A stretch of 64,000 bases of DNA from Pseudorhodobacter turbinis (GCF_005234135.1 NZ_CP039965.1:1240001-1304000); one strand, 5' to 3'. Counted from the stretch's first letter, positions 16,762 through 25,280 are shown. Numbers and translations: made by a program. Notes: a model not told the origin generated them from the letters alone.

Positions 16762-17925
16762 ATGACCTTCAATCGAACATTGATCGTTGCAATCGGTGCA
16801 CTATTGCCTGCATCGATCGCCGCAGCCGACGTCACCTTACCCGAACAGATGACTTGGGCCAGCTATGACAGCCAATCAATCGTTTATGCTGAATCGATTT
16901 CAATCGGAAAGGTGTTGGAAAAACATTACGGAATGAAGTTGCAAGTCGTTCCCATCCGTAATGGTTTCTCACGCTTTTTGCCGGTTCTTTCGGGCAAGGC
17001 CGATCTGATGACAACGGGTAGTGACGGTTATTTTGCACAAGAAGGGGCCTTCATTTTCGCCAAAAAAGGCTTCGGTCCACAGCCGCTACGGATCATCGCT
17101 TACAACGCGAACAACCCGGGCAACGGCGCGGCGGTCACAGCTGACTCTGGTGTGAAAACATGGGCAGACGCAAAGGGAAAGCGTGTTGCGGTTGTGCAGG
17201 GTAGTGCCGCCCCTGCCAAGGTGGTCGAAGCGTCCCTTGCTTTTGCAGGATTGACTTGGGAAGATGTCATTCGCGTGCCTGTATCTTCGTGGTCTGCAGG
17301 TCAGGAGGCGCTGATCAATGGTCAGGCCGATATTGCAGCCGCGAACACCACTTCACCCAGTGTCGAGCGGCTGGCAAACTCTCCCCGTGGTATTTTCTGG
17401 CCCCCAACCGCACATGACGACACCGAAGGCTGGGCGCGCCTCAACGCAGTGGCGCCCTATATCCAACGGGCCGAGATCTGTCAGGGTATTGGCATTCCTG
17501 ACGGCACCTGCGTGCAGATTAACGGATACGGTTATCCAGAATACCTGTCTTTGCCGGATCTTGCTGATGACACGGTTTATAATCTAGTCAAGGCAATGGA
17601 CATCAATTCGGACGAAATCGGCACTGCATTTCCCCGTGCCAAAGGATACGCTTTTGACCTGCAAGTGACTGAACAGGCATGGCCATGGCATGAGGGCGTC
17701 ATTCGTTACTTCAAGGAAAAAGGCGTCTGGAACGACGAGGCGCAAGCGCATCAGGATGGCTTGATAATGCGTCAGGAAGTGCTGGCGGCAGCTTGGGCCG
17801 AGATGAACGCAGGAGATGTTCCTGACGATGAAGTTGATTTCGCGGCCAAGTGGGGCGAAGTGCGTGCACAACATCTTAGCGAAGCGGGATTGCCTGTCGT
17901 TTACAAAGACGTCTGGAACTTCTGA
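16762..17925 (+). CDS. TAXI-family TRAP transporter periplasmic binding protein
   Basis: A secreted binding protein of 387 residues with signal peptide MTFNRTLIVAIGALLPASIAAAD. ATG 16762 is preferred to ATG 16753 because AGGGG is 9 bp before it but touches the earlier one. The mature part begins with a TAXI-type ligand-binding region (ASYDSQSIVYAESISIGKVLE), then LSGKADLMTTGSDGYFAQEG and the hinge KGKRVAVVQGSAAPAK. It is longer than the usual 320-residue TAXI proteins. A strong hairpin separates it from its permease gene. Ligand unknown; TAXI systems often move dicarboxylates or amino acids. Confidence 0.85.
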   Translation: MTFNRTLIVAIGALLPASIAAADVTLPEQMTWASYDSQSIVYAESISIGKVLEKHYGMKLQVVPIRNGFSRFLPVLSGKADLMTTGSDGYFAQEGAFIFAKKGFGPQPLRIIAYNANNPGNGAAVTADSGVKTWADAKGKRVAVVQGSAAPAKVVEASLAFAGLTWEDVIRVPVSSWSAGQEALINGQADIAAANTTSPSVERLANSPRGIFWPPTAHDDTEGWARLNAVAPYIQRAEICQGIGIPDGTCVQINGYGYPEYLSLPDLADDTVYNLVKAMDINSDEIGTAFPRAKGYAFDLQVTEQAWPWHEGVIRYFKEKGVWNDEAQAHQDGLIMRQEVLAAAWAEMNAGDVPDDEVDFAAKWGEVRAQHLSEAGLPVVYKDVWNF

Positions 17926-17943
17926 TCTAGTTCTCCCCAACTC

Positions 17944-17976
17944 TCCGGCCCGACACTTGCGGGCCGGACCTTTTTT
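17944..17976 (+). terminator. Rho-independent terminator/attenuator after the TAXI binding-protein gene
   Basis: TCCGGCCCG (17944-17952) and CGGGCCGGA (17960-17968) form a perfect 9-bp stem with a 7-nt loop, followed by CC and six T (17971-17976). It would lower permease expression relative to the binding protein, a common TRAP arrangement. Confidence 0.85.
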
Positions 17977-17987
17977 GGATTGGCCCC

Positions 17988-19988
17988 ATGAAACAGATAG
18001 ACGAACCCCAACCCGACGCCGAAATCAGCCGTCAGCGGAACTTGCCTGCAGGTTGGCGTGCCGTAGTAGCCATCGCGGCCCTCGCGGCGACTATGATGGT
18101 CGTCTATATGGCTTTCAACTTAGGGCTTTATGCGGGGTATATCCCCATTCAAGCGGTCTATTTTTACGCCGCGTTGACGCTGTTGTGTCCGCTGGCCTTC
18201 ATTCTGTTTCCTGCACATTCTCGTGCCCCTAAAGACCGCGTGCCATGGTATGATGTGATTTTGTTTGTGGTATTCTTTGGTGCAGGGGTTATCTGCACAC
18301 TGAAGACCCGCACGATATTCGATTATGGCTGGGACTACCTCGCGCCCGATTGGGCGCTTTGGATGGCCCTCGCTGTATGGGTTTTGATGTTGGAAGCTAC
18401 GCGACGCTCCGCAGGGCTGGCAGTCTTTATAGTAGTTGGAATTGCATCGCTATACCCTTGGTTTGGAGGGGCTGCATTTTTAGGTATATTTCAGGTACCT
18501 ACGACGTCGCTTCTGCAAACGGCACAATACCACTTATACGGCTCCGAGAGTTTGATCGGTGTTCCTTTGCAGGCGTTGGTAAATATTGTGATCGGCTTCC
18601 TACTGTTCGGTGTTGCCTTGCAACGCACGGGCGCGGGGGAGTTTTTCATTAACCTGTCCTTTGCTCTTTTGGGAGGAACTAGGGGAGGTCCAGCCAAGGT
18701 TGCAATCTTGTCGAGTGGCCTGATGGGATCAATCAGCGGCAGCCCGGTGACCAACGTGGTTACGACTGGGTCCATGACCATACCAGCAATGCGCAAAGTG
18801 GGTTTTCCGGCCGTTACAGCAGGAGCGATCGAGGCATGTGCGTCAACTGGTGGAGTTCTGATGCCTCCGGTTATGGGGGCTACAGCCTTTATCATGGCGA
18901 CCTATCTGGAAATATCTTACCAAACTGTTGCACTGGCCGCGATCATTCCCTCCTTTCTGTTTTTCTTAGGCTTGTTCCTTCAAATTGACGCCATGGCTGC
19001 GCGTCAGGGTCTGACGGGAATTGCCCGCAAGGATCTGCCAAAGATCGGTGCGGTACTGCGCGACGGGTGGTATTTTCTCTTGGCACTTGCCCTTCTGATC
19101 TGGCTGCTGTTTTTCTTGAAACAAGAATCACGTGCCCCGTTTTTCGCAACCCTAGCGCTGATCGCCCTGAACCAGCTCGACGCAACACGACGTTGGGGTT
19201 TCCAAGATCTAGCAGATTTTGCTGTGGCATGCGGCCGGTTGTTTGTCTAGATTGCAACAATTCTTGCTGGTGTAGGCCTGTTGTTGGGTGCTTTGGTTTT
19301 AACCGGAAAAGTGGGTTCGCTTGCCTATGATTTAATTGCAATGGCCGGAGATAACACAGTTATCTTACTCATCGCCGGTGCGTTAACCAGCATGGTACTT
19401 GGCATGGGGATGACTATCAGTGCTGCCTATTTATTTCTGGCCATCGCTTTGGCACCTGCATTGACGGAAAGTGGGTTGGACCCATTAGCCATCCACATGT
19501 TCATGCTTTACTGGGGTATGATTTCATATATCACACCGCCAATCGCATTTGCTGCTTTTGCAGCAGCACCAATCAGCGGGTCTTCGTCAATGCGCACCGG
19601 ATTTGAAGCAATGCGGCTTGGCACTATCATTTACTTCATTCCGTTTTTCTTTGTACTAAACCCCGCTTTGATTGGACAGGGTACGACCGCAGAGATTGCC
19701 AGTGTACTTGGCAGCGCAATCGTCGGTGTTCTGCTGTTGTCAGCGGCGTTGCAGGGCTATCTTCTGGGTATTGGCCGTTTGGGACACGCCCGCTTTGTCC
19801 AATGGCCGATCCGTGTGGCGCTTTTTACTGGCGGTCTGTTGTTGCTCGTCCCCGGAGGCGACAACTTTGGCGGAATCTCTGGTTCGGTCTTTACGTTGGT
19901 TGCGGTCGGATGTGTTGCTGTTGCGCTTGCATTACAGTTTGTCATCCAGAACCCAAACAAAGCCCGAATCGGAGTTCTGTCGGAATGA
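17988..19988 (+). pseudogene. TRAP transporter fused permease (DctQM type), interrupted by an in-frame amber codon
   Basis: This is a 667-codon frame for a multi-span permease (4TM plus 12TM). It carries KVAILSSGLMGSISGSPVTNVVTTG, ASTGGVLMPPVMGATAFIMA and, in the second half, GAITS-like LTSMVLGMGMTISAAYLFLA and MISYITPPIAFAAFAAAPISG. The reading frame is unbroken except for TAG at 19248-19250, between GRLFV and IATILAGVGLLLG. Both parts are in the same frame, so this is one nonsense change, probably from a CAG, AAG or GAG codon. Unless suppressed, the product stops after 420 residues and transport should fail. The end overlaps lacI by ATGA. Confidence 0.85.
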
Positions 19989-21049
19989 AAACCAGGGGAA
20001 CCGCAACTTCAACTGATGTAGCCCGTGAAGCGCGCGTTTCCCGCGCGACAGTATCGCGCTGTTTCTCCGATCCTGAAACAGTACGTATTGTTACGCGTGA
20101 ACGGGTTATGGCCGCAGCACGGGATTTGGGTTACGAGCCAAACCTTGTTGCAAGGATGCTCCAAACCCGGACCAGCGACATGATTGCAGTACTTACCGCT
20201 GATTTCGCCAACCCTTTTCAGCCCGCTCTTGTAGAGGCCTTGACCGGAGGATTGACGGCAATGGGAAAAATGCCGCTGCTTTTGAAATCCGACATAAGCC
20301 CTATGGCTGCGGATCAATTGGTGCAGGTGGCTCTGGCTTACCGTGTGGCTGCCGTAATTGTGACAGTACTGCCGGTATCAGACGCGGCCATTCGACGATG
20401 TTTTGAAGCCAATACCCCGCTGATCCTGCTTAACCGAGTGTCCGAAGACAGCCGCGCCATTTCGGTCTGCGGCGATCTCAAGTCAGGTGCAATCCGTGCT
20501 GCCGATGTCGTGGTAGAAGGCGGTCATCGCCGCATCAGCATGATCACTGGCACCGTAGGACGCTGGACAACTTTGATGCGGCGTGGGGGATTTCGCCACC
20601 GTCTTGATGAACATGGATTGGACATCCTATCGCAACAATGCGGTGACTACACTTATGCAGGTGGCTATCATGCGGCTTTGCAAATTATGGACGAGGCACC
20701 GACCACGGATGTAATTTATGCCAACAACGATGCAATGGCCTGTGGCGCTATGGATGCGTTACGCCAGAAACTTGGCCTTCGAGTTCCAGATGACGTAGCC
20801 GTCATCGGATTTGACGACATGCCCATGTCTGCGTGGGAAAGCTATTCGCTCAGCACGATTCATCAACCTATAAACCGGCTGATCTCCCGCGTGTGCGATA
20901 TCGTAAATTTACCCGACCGCGGCCTCTCCCTCTCAGGTGAAATAACACTGGAAACCTGCCGCTATGTCCAGCGGCGCAGCACGCGCGCGGTGACATTGCG
21001 CGTCGGCGATCTTGACGAACGAGAATTCTTAAACGGAGCAAAAATTTAA
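19985..21049 (+). CDS. LacI-family transcriptional regulator (second in the island)
   Basis: A 354-residue regulator starting MKTRGTATSTDVAREARVSR at ATG 19985, which overlaps the permease stop. The HTH is STDVAREARVSRATVSRCFSDP, followed by LGYEPNLVARMLQTRTSDMIAVLT at the hinge. The sensor domain has FANPFQPALVEAL, RISMITGTVG, DVIYANNDAMACGAMDAL and VIGFDDMPMSAWESYSLSTI. The latter resembles the matching block of the first island LacI, so the two may be paralogues. Being inside the transport operon suggests local control of the TAXI cluster. A longer frame upstream exists but lacks LacI features. Confidence 0.88.
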   Translation: MKTRGTATSTDVAREARVSRATVSRCFSDPETVRIVTRERVMAAARDLGYEPNLVARMLQTRTSDMIAVLTADFANPFQPALVEALTGGLTAMGKMPLLLKSDISPMAADQLVQVALAYRVAAVIVTVLPVSDAAIRRCFEANTPLILLNRVSEDSRAISVCGDLKSGAIRAADVVVEGGHRRISMITGTVGRWTTLMRRGGFRHRLDEHGLDILSQQCGDYTYAGGYHAALQIMDEAPTTDVIYANNDAMACGAMDALRQKLGLRVPDDVAVIGFDDMPMSAWESYSLSTIHQPINRLISRVCDIVNLPDRGLSLSGEITLETCRYVQRRSTRAVTLRVGDLDEREFLNGAKI

Positions 21050-22176
21050 TGACTGATCCCATCGCAATCATCGGAAATTCAGGTTTGAATATCGGGGCAA
21101 TTATGGCCGCCGACTTGACCCTCGCAGGTGAAGATGTTCGCCTGTTTCTTTGGGCTGACCAGCATGAAGTTGCCGAGCAGATTAGTGCGGCGGGCGGCTT
21201 GACAGTCGTAGGACCCGCGTCCGAAACAAAATCCGGCAAGACCGGCCTTGCAACTCCTGCGGTATTCATCGGCACGCCGCGAGAAGCAGTTTCAGGTGCA
21301 TCTCTCATCGTTATGGACGTGACGGGCGATGATGTGGAAAACCGGTTCCGAGACCTTCTGCCCTTTTTGTCGGACGGGCAAATCGTACACATCAACACTC
21401 ATGGTTATTGGCCTGCATTGCGTGTGTCTGCAATGCTGCGAGAAGCCGGAAAAACCGGTGTGACAATAACGGAAGGTGTCACTCCTTCTATTGCCGCAGG
21501 GCGCGAGGGTGCCACAATGACCCCGCACACCCTCCGCAAGAATGTAATGGTCGCAGCATTCCCTTCTGATCGTAGCGAAGAAGTCCGCCCCTTTATGGCA
21601 CGAATTTTCCATAGCTTCGAAATGGCTCGCGACGTGATACATTCCAACCTGTGCAGTATGAATTTTCTAATCCACCCGGGTATGGCACTGGTCAACATCG
21701 GCTATTTTGACCGTGCTGCCGAAAAAGGCGAAAAAATCAGTTTTTATGGCACTGGGAATACGACCCATGCAATGGCTATGACCGAAGCCCTTGACCGTGA
21801 GCGCCCTGCGGTCGCGCAGCATTTCAACTTGCCTTGTCCGACCGTTGCACAGCAAGTCGCACGTATATACGATCTTCCAGACGCACCGCTGGGTGAATTA
21901 GTTGCTAATGTTCCTTTCTATCGGAACATGCCACTTTTGCCTGCAGATGTTTGGAGAAACTGGATGCGGTGGGACGTCCCGCATGCACATGTCCCATTTG
22001 TACTGTTGAGCGAGGCACTCGGAGAGACGGCCCCGCTACATCGGGGATTCGTAGATATTATGGATGCGCTTGTGGGCATGAATTCCTGGCGTGACGGTGT
22101 GACCCTTGAACGATTAGGCATCGCTGGAATGACAGCCGATCAAATAAAGAGTTTTTTAACACATGGCACCAAATAG
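21049..22176 (+). CDS. NAD(P)-dependent octopine/nopaline dehydrogenase family protein
   Basis: A 375-residue oxidoreductase. The N-terminal Rossmann motif is IAIIGNSGLNIGAIMAADL. The C-terminal opine-dehydrogenase domain has SMNFLIHPGMALVNIGYFD, in which the H-P-x4-N-x-G arrangement is the family signature, and SFYGTGNTTHAMAMTEALDRERPAV. Members reversibly condense or oxidatively split a 2-oxo acid/amino acid pair (opines), or reduce other 2-oxo acids. ATG 21049 overlaps the lacI stop (TAATG). As the last gene of the TAXI operon it could act on the imported compound. Confidence 0.8.
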   Translation: MTDPIAIIGNSGLNIGAIMAADLTLAGEDVRLFLWADQHEVAEQISAAGGLTVVGPASETKSGKTGLATPAVFIGTPREAVSGASLIVMDVTGDDVENRFRDLLPFLSDGQIVHINTHGYWPALRVSAMLREAGKTGVTITEGVTPSIAAGREGATMTPHTLRKNVMVAAFPSDRSEEVRPFMARIFHSFEMARDVIHSNLCSMNFLIHPGMALVNIGYFDRAAEKGEKISFYGTGNTTHAMAMTEALDRERPAVAQHFNLPCPTVAQQVARIYDLPDAPLGELVANVPFYRNMPLLPADVWRNWMRWDVPHAHVPFVLLSEALGETAPLHRGFVDIMDALVGMNSWRDGVTLERLGIAGMTADQIKSFLTHGTK

Positions 22177-22283
22177 CTCGTAAATTCGTGTTGTCAGGTT
22201 TGGTGGGCTCTGGCCGGTATGGAGTAGTTTTGCGGGTAATTGAGAACCTGATGATTGCATTTAGGCGGCGAACAAACATTTTA

Positions 22284-22299
22284 CATAAGCGCGCTTATG
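22284..22299. repeat. Perfect 16-bp palindrome CATAAGCGCGCTTATG
   Basis: The inverted arms CATAAGC-GC-GCTTATG are perfect and the dyad extends imperfectly outward (TTTTA before, CGAAT after). It lies alone in a 169-bp A/T-rich stretch between the opine-dehydrogenase gene and a small minus-strand frame. CATAA/TTATG palindromes are common core sites of tyrosine recombinases, so it may be a recombination site or mobile-element end; a terminator role is less likely because no T-run follows. Confidence 0.55.
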
Positions 22300-22345
22300 C
22301 GAATTTGACCCTATGTTCGGGCAGCCGTCCCACCAGTAATAACGA

Positions 22346-22588
22346 TTATTTGGCAAGTGTTTGAAGCCTGCCAACTAACGCAAACAACTCTTCGGGCGTT
22401 GTCGATTTGGCCTTCTCCAACATCTTGGAACCAATTTTAGGATCAACAAAAGTTGCCGTTTTTCTTGGATTAAGCCACAGTATTGCCAACTCCGATGTTT
22501 CCCAAACATAGACCAAACCAACGATGCTCTTGCCATCCGGTCCGATCAGCCGCGCAATGGGCGTTGCTTCGTCATTTAAATGGGGCAC
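22346..22588 (-). CDS. Hypothetical 80-residue protein, possibly a fragment
   Basis: The frame from GTG 22588 encodes a small soluble protein with a beta-strand-rich first half (ARLIGPDGKSIVGLVYVWETSELAILWL) and a helical C-terminus (GSKMLEKAKSTTPEELFALVGRLQTLAK). I do not recognise it. No good ribosome-binding site precedes the GTG and a stop lies two codons upstream, so it may be the 3' part of a truncated gene. The amino-acid make-up looks coding rather than random. Confidence 0.4.
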   Translation of the reverse strand: MPHLNDEATPIARLIGPDGKSIVGLVYVWETSELAILWLNPRKTATFVDPKIGSKMLEKAKSTTPEELFALVGRLQTLAK

Positions 22589-23003
22589 TCTTTAATTCAC
22601 TCTTGTCTGCGGGTCGAATGTCGAGCCGCCGATAAGCAGCTTGGATTTTGATCCATATTCAGGGTTAGGTCAGCGTAAAGGCTCAGAAAATTCAGGAATC
22701 AAGCCACCCGAGCCTGAGGGCAGCTCAAAACGCGTTCTCAGGCCGACTTTTTCAACAAAATCCGCCCTCTTTGACGGTAAAAGCTGTGGTCGCTGGCAAT
22801 CACTAAGCATTGATTTGGTAAGCGTGATCTGGTTTTGGCGTATTATACAAAGGCAAGTATTTCTGAAATCGAGCTCCAGCAACCAACACTACCTTGTGTT
22901 TTGCTGGGAGGTTGTCTTGAGAGCTGATATCTTCAGGATATAGATGCTCAGAATGCGGTCGGATGTTATTTGAACGGTTTTTCTTCAAGAAGGGGCGTTG
23001 AGT
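22589..23003. other. Island segment without recognisable genes
   Basis: Short frames exist on both strands, but none has a ribosome-binding site, a family motif or balanced composition. The segment CCGACTTTTTCAACAAAATC near 22742 resembles sequence often found beside decayed insertion elements. I see no confident feature. Confidence 0.4.
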
Positions 23004-23034
23004 GCTACACAAAATGCTACACAATTTGCTACAG
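23004..23034 (+). repeat. Three GCTACAC direct repeats, 12-bp period, copy 2
   Basis: GCTACAC at 23004-23010 and 23016-23022 and GCTACAG at 23028-23034, with 5-bp spacers, in the same orientation and spacing as the copy at 9536-9566 next to the integrase remnant. The sequence just before also matches in part (GTTGAGT versus CTTGAAGT). No integrase gene follows this copy. From 23035 to 23462 I see no gene. Confidence 0.7.
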
Positions 23035-23462
23035 GCGTGCGTGGCGTAATTTTATAAGTGATTGTTATATATGGGATATTTCCTTGCTGTGCTTTAGTTT
23101 GGCGGACCCTCACTCCGCCAAATTAGCCTTTGGGCTCATTTCGCCCTGTAACACCTTGGAAGGAAAGGTCGTTTCTGGTGTTCTAAGTCCAACTTTATGG
23201 CAGTATTTGAGCCTTTCCGAGAATACGATTTTAAGCACCGAAATCCTCCACACATATCTCTGATTTTCCCATATATCATCAAGCAACTTCAGCGGTTTTC
23301 TGTACAGAGATTTCACTCCAGATGGCGCGAAACGTGGCAGAGCACCTCGGACTAAGACCATGTGGCCATCCTTCTGGCCATGGAACGGCGTGAAGAAAAA
23401 ACAGCATCTACGATCTTAAGGCGGCACCTGTCCCACGGATGTTTTCAGGAGGCCCTTGAAAG

Positions 23463-23472
23463 CTATCTATAA
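23463..23472. promoter_or_regulatory. BioR-like operator upstream of bioY
   Basis: CTATCTATAA, whose complement is TTATAGATAG, agrees at nine of ten positions with TTATMKATAA, the consensus known for the alphaproteobacterial biotin repressor BioR. It lies 60 bp before the bioY ATG in an A/T-rich promoter region. Confidence 0.6.
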
Positions 23473-23531
23473 ATCAAATATTTTTTTGACTATTTCGTGA
23501 TATTTAATAGATACTTTAAGGAAGTGCCTAA

Positions 23532-24122
23532 ATGACCTCATCTAAAACTGCAGTCGCCAACAAAAAAGCCAAGACGCTCGACGTGCAGAACTTTACACTG
23601 CCGTGGAAAGTGGCCGCTGCCTTTTTCGGCACCCTTTTCCTCACCTTGTCGTCCTTTATCGAAGTTCCGATGGTACCGGTTCCGATAACATTGCAAACGT
23701 TTGCGGTTATGCTTGTCGGCGCTTTATACGGCTGGCGTTTGGGGGGCGTCACGATTGTCGCTTGGTTGGTGGCGGCGGCCCTTGGCTTGCCCGTTCTGTC
23801 GGGTGGAGATTCCGGCGTTCAATATTTTCTAGGCGCGACCGGTGGCTATCTTTTTGCCTTCCCTGTTGCGGGCATGGCTGTTGGTTGGTTGACCGCACGT
23901 GGCTGGGACGGTCAGCGCGTTTGGTTGTCGTTTCTGGCTATGCTAATTGGTAATGCGATTTGTCTGACCTTGGGGGCCGCATGGCTAGCCGTATTGATTG
24001 GTGCAAAACAGGCCATTTTGGCTGGTGTGGTTCCCTTTTTAATTGGTGGGGTTCTGAAGTCCGGCCTCGGAGCGATGACACTCAAACTGCTGACACGCGA
24101 TACCCAACATACCGCCGAATGA
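23532..24122 (+). CDS. bioY: BioY biotin transporter (ECF-type substrate-binding component)
   Basis: A 196-residue membrane protein with about six helices. Typical BioY sequence includes VPMVPVPITLQTFAVMLVGALYGWRLG near residues 45-75 and LGLPVLSGGDSGVQYFLGATGGYLFAFP in the middle, the biotin-binding region. The N-terminus (first 25 residues) is a basic cytoplasmic extension. No bioM/bioN partner genes are adjacent; solitary BioY proteins are known to work in some bacteria. A BioR-like site upstream supports biotin-dependent control. It lies close to the right end of the island but looks intact and core-like. Confidence 0.93.
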   Translation: MTSSKTAVANKKAKTLDVQNFTLPWKVAAAFFGTLFLTLSSFIEVPMVPVPITLQTFAVMLVGALYGWRLGGVTIVAWLVAAALGLPVLSGGDSGVQYFLGATGGYLFAFPVAGMAVGWLTARGWDGQRVWLSFLAMLIGNAICLTLGAAWLAVLIGAKQAILAGVVPFLIGGVLKSGLGAMTLKLLTRDTQHTAE

Positions 24123-24474
24123 AATTACGCCTGCGAGCTCATTATCGTCTGTGTATGAGTAACGCGCGAAAGTTGCTGATGCGCTGAGGGGCGGCAGCAA
24201 ACTTATGCTTGGCGGCAGGACCTAAAGAAGAAGGGGCTGTGGTCGACGGGTGCCGGGGCGCTGTTCTTTCCGTTGGATATGCCAGTGACGGCCAAAGGTT
24301 GCGGACCCCCGGCCGTCGTCGCTTGCGATGCCATTGGTCTCGTCTCCTCGTTACGGTCAGCATGAGGGTCATATGTCGTGCTTGCCGAGCCCGATTGCAG
24401 ATAAAACCCCAAAATCGTGGGGGATTTTCCAATCCTCATAGGTGAGGGCAAGCGGGCGTTTGGGGCTTTGGATG
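24123..24474. other. Stretch after bioY without a recognisable gene
   Basis: Several short frames occur on both strands but none carries a family motif or ribosome-binding site. It leads directly into decayed transposase sequence and is probably insertion debris. No clear bioY terminator was seen. Confidence 0.4.
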
Positions 24475-25167
24475 CGGATGTTTTCCTGCGCCTCATATCC
24501 AAAGCTTTTCCATTCCGCGTGCCCGATTACTCTACCTTTTCACGTCGTGGCGCGGGGCTGATCTTGCCGATGAAATCGCGCGCTGAGTAGGATGGTCCGA
24601 TCCATCTCGTCGTGGATAGTACGGGTCTGAAAGTCTTTGGTGAAGGCGAATGGCTGCAGAACAAGCATAAAACAAGGCCCAAACTGCACCTCGGGTTGGA
24701 CCTTGTCGGCGGTGACATCCTGTGCTCCGACCTGGCTAAGGACGATGCGGGTGATCCGACCGCATTGCCGGATCTTCTGGACCAGATTGACGCGGATTCA
24801 CCGCAGATGCCGCCTATGATGGAGACCCCACCAGCGCCCTGCTCACGGCCCGCTTTGGTGTCGGTGCGAGATCATAATCCCGCCTCCTAAGACTGCGGTT
24901 TTGAGCCCCGGCTCGGATGGAGGTCCAACACTTCGTGACCAGCGCATTGCCGAAATACGCACCCGTGCTCGCATGATCTGGCAGGCGAGCACGGGCTACA
25001 ATCAGCGTAGCCGTGGAGAAACTCAAATGGGCCGCTGGAAGGTGGGCATTGGCCCCAAACTGAAAGCGCGCAGCTTACCAACACAGAAAACAGAGGCCAA
25101 AATCGGCGTCAACATTCTCAACAAAATGACCGGGCTTGGCCGTGCTAAGTTCGAGGCCGTCGCTTGA
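24475..25167 (+). mobile_element. Decayed IS5-family transposase
   Basis: Pieces of one transposase appear in order but in different frames. VPDYSTFSRRGAGLILPMKSRAE is followed by an in-frame TAG, then IHLVVDSTGLKVFGEGEWL and KLHLGLDLVGGDILCSDL, GDPTALPDLLDQID, and finally STGYNQRSRGETQMGRWKVGIGP and EAKIGVNILNKMTGLGRAKFEAV ending at TGA 25167. This DSTGLK...GYNQRSRGETQMGRWK pattern is typical of IS5-group transposases in Rhodobacterales. Frameshifts around 24815-24950 and the internal stop make it inactive. From 25168 to 25280 there is only degenerate sequence. Confidence 0.75.
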
Positions 25168-25280
25168 TCTGAAGTACGGGTAAGGGCAAACTCAACCAAA
25201 CCGATGACCCGTGCAACAAGGCCCAGATTTGGGGCTTAGGCGTGCTTCTCAACCGTTGATTTCACACAATCGATGCAAAT

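Larger units (their letters stand above)
9446..25200. mobile_element. Putative integrated accessory island at tRNA-Ser (approximate right end)
   Basis: The region starts at the tRNA-Ser 3' end and contains a truncated tyrosine-integrase gene (9.6 kb), an IS66 remnant (10.0-11.0 kb), a catabolic gene cluster with two LacI regulators, a matching pair of GCTACAC repeat triplets (9.54 and 23.0 kb), a 16-bp palindrome (22.28 kb) and an IS5-family remnant (24.5-25.2 kb). By eye it is more A/T-rich than its flanks, especially 16-24 kb. I could not find a second copy of the tRNA 3' end, so the right boundary is uncertain; it may lie near 23.0 kb, which would leave bioY outside. Confidence 0.6.

Noticed and set aside
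19248..19250. TAG read as pyrrolysine or a programmed readthrough site
   Set aside because: No pyl genes are seen, the lineage is not known to use pyrrolysine, and the position is inside a transport protein with no reason for such a residue. A nonsense mutation is simpler.
22641..22943. 100-codon plus-strand frame as a gene
   Set aside because: No ribosome-binding site, odd composition and no family motif; an opposing frame of similar length exists. Probably non-coding.
23110..23361. 83-codon minus-strand frame as a gene
   Set aside because: No recognisable motif or ribosome-binding site; contains a short similarity (KVGLRT) to another frame near 22.75 kb, which suggests repeated debris, not a protein.
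24209..24502. Frames on both strands between bioY and the IS5 remnant as genes
   Set aside because: Overlapping frames without motifs or start signals; GC-rich DNA produces such frames by chance.
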